This document shows, piece by piece, positions 15,261-15,728 of a stretch of 15,728 nucleotides of DNA. How positions within the stretch are numbered: the stretch's first letter is position 1; the number at the start of each line of letters is the position of its first letter. The notes under the pieces were generated by a model. The model searched no databases. It was not told where the DNA came from and saw nothing but the letters and a program-made list of their open reading frames with translations. The DNA is from Gammaproteobacteria bacterium (GTDB lineage: Bacteria > Pseudomonadota > Gammaproteobacteria > Steroidobacterales > Woeseiaceae). The stretch lies in the NCBI GenBank assembly GCA_030641695.1, contig DAOWGY010000285.1, positions 1 to 15,728 of the forward strand, given 5' to 3'. A program made the position numbers and the translations under genes.

Positions 15261-15310
15261 GCCGACGGTGGCATTGCTTGGGCGATTTTTCCCAAGGTCG
15301 GCATTTTGTT
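15261..15310 (+). terminator. Possible terminator or hairpin after ligA
   Basis: GCCGAC (15261-15266) pairs with GTCGGC (15297-15302), and inside it CTTGGG (15277-15282) pairs with CCCAAG (15291-15296). A 10-base bulge lies on the left side. The stem is followed by ATTTTGTT (15303-15310), a short U-rich tract. A second, smaller stem, CTCGGC/GCCGAG, is at 15192-15210 without a U-tract. The bulge and short U-run make this a moderate candidate for ending the ligA transcript. Confidence 0.4.
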
Positions 15311-15338
15311 GGCAAAAACTTGAAACGAACAATATATT
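15309..15338 (+). promoter_or_regulatory. Predicted promoter of the DUF6502-like gene
   Basis: A TTGGCA (15309-15314) matches the -35 consensus at five of six bases. It is followed after 18 bases by TATATT (15333-15338), a five-of-six match to the -10. The expected transcription start (about 15344-15347) coincides with the ATG at 15347. Confidence 0.55.
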
Positions 15339-15346
15339 CGGCGTCC

Positions 15347-15728
15347 ATGCGAGACGACATCCAACGGCAAATACTTGGGGCGTTCCTGGTTGTTCTTAAA
15401 CCGATCGCGCGGATTCTCCTGCGTTTCGGAATCGGTTTCAGGGAATTCTCGGAAATATCGAAGACTGCGTTTGTTGACGTTGCCAGTTCAGATTTCGGCT
15501 TGCGCGGCCGCCCGACCAATATTTCCAGGGTCGCGGTCATGACTGGCCTAACTCGGAAAGAAGTGCGACGCCTCCGAGACAAGATCTCCGATGGCGAACA
15601 AACGGTCGTTGTTAAGCCGACACCTCTTTGGGACATATTGCATTATTGGCATGCGGATAGAGAGTTTATTGATGCCGCTGGTCGCCCGGTAGTTCTTCCT
15701 TTCGCCGGCGAAAAAAAGTCGTTTGCTA
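15347..15728 (+). CDS. DUF6502-like protein, N-terminal part (3' truncated by window edge)
   Basis: The frame is open from ATG 15347 to the end of the window, giving 127 residues with no stop. The sequence LKPIARILLRFGIGFREFSEISKTAFVDVASSDFGLRGRPTNISRVAVMTGLTRKEVRRLRD (about 17-78) resembles the proteins labelled DUF6502, whose function I do not know. The NISRVAVMTGLTRKEVRRLRD segment reads like a helix-turn-helix, which suggests DNA binding (inference). A TTG at 15320 is an in-frame alternative start, also without a good Shine-Dalgarno. It follows ligA by 178 bases, with a hairpin and its own promoter-like sequence, so it appears to be an independent unit. Its A/T content is higher than in its neighbours, especially towards the window end. 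Confidence 0.75.
   Translation, partial: MRDDIQRQILGAFLVVLKPIARILLRFGIGFREFSEISKTAFVDVASSDFGLRGRPTNISRVAVMTGLTRKEVRRLRDKISDGEQTVVVKPTPLWDILHYWHADREFIDAAGRPVVLPFAGEKKSFA

Noticed and set aside
15088..15636. Minus-strand 182-codon frame over the ligA end and the following gene
   Set aside because: It overlaps the conserved BRCT end of ligA and the DUF6502-like frame on the opposite strand; composition and sequence resemble no family I know.

Overview
The window looks like an ordinary chromosomal backbone segment from a moderately GC-rich gammaproteobacterium. Three arrangements point there: infB-rbfA-truB-rpsO-pnp, dksA followed by gluQRS, and smc-zipA-ligA (ZipA is essentially a gammaproteobacterial division protein). 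I cannot place it to genus from sequence alone. There are no rRNA or tRNA genes, CRISPR arrays, insertion sequences or phage genes.

Layout. (1) Positions 1-5103, plus strand: the 3' part of infB, then rbfA, truB, rpsO and pnp, a translation / ribosome-maturation / RNA-decay operon. A perfect 10-bp inverted repeat spans the infB stop codon, a likely promoter precedes rpsO, and small hairpins sit between rpsO and pnp. (2) Positions 5111-5175: a paired, inverted REP-like element between the convergent pnp and hydrolase genes. (3) Positions 5182-8729, minus strand, read right to left: dksA, gluQRS, phaR and a YheT-type alpha/beta hydrolase, with an intrinsic terminator between phaR and the hydrolase. 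(4) Positions 8730-8938: a divergent promoter region. (5) Positions 8939-15168, plus strand: smc (chromosome organisation), zipA (Z-ring anchor) and ligA (NAD-dependent DNA ligase). (6) Positions 15347 to the end: the 5' part of a DUF6502-like gene with its own strong promoter-like sequence.

Most of the content is conserved housekeeping. The unusual points are: a DksA carrying a roughly 145-residue lysine-rich, histone-H1-like N-terminal tail and a degenerate (Cys-Thr / Cys-Ala) zinc-finger site; a gluQRS gene that is intact and in frame but has no ATG, GTG or TTG codon anywhere upstream of its first catalytic motif, suggesting a rare start codon overlapping the end of dksA; the REP-like pair; a hairpin enclosing the infB stop codon; a compact ZipA with a very short linker; and a DUF6502-like gene whose predicted promoter would give an almost leaderless transcript. 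I see no clear undescribed multi-gene system.
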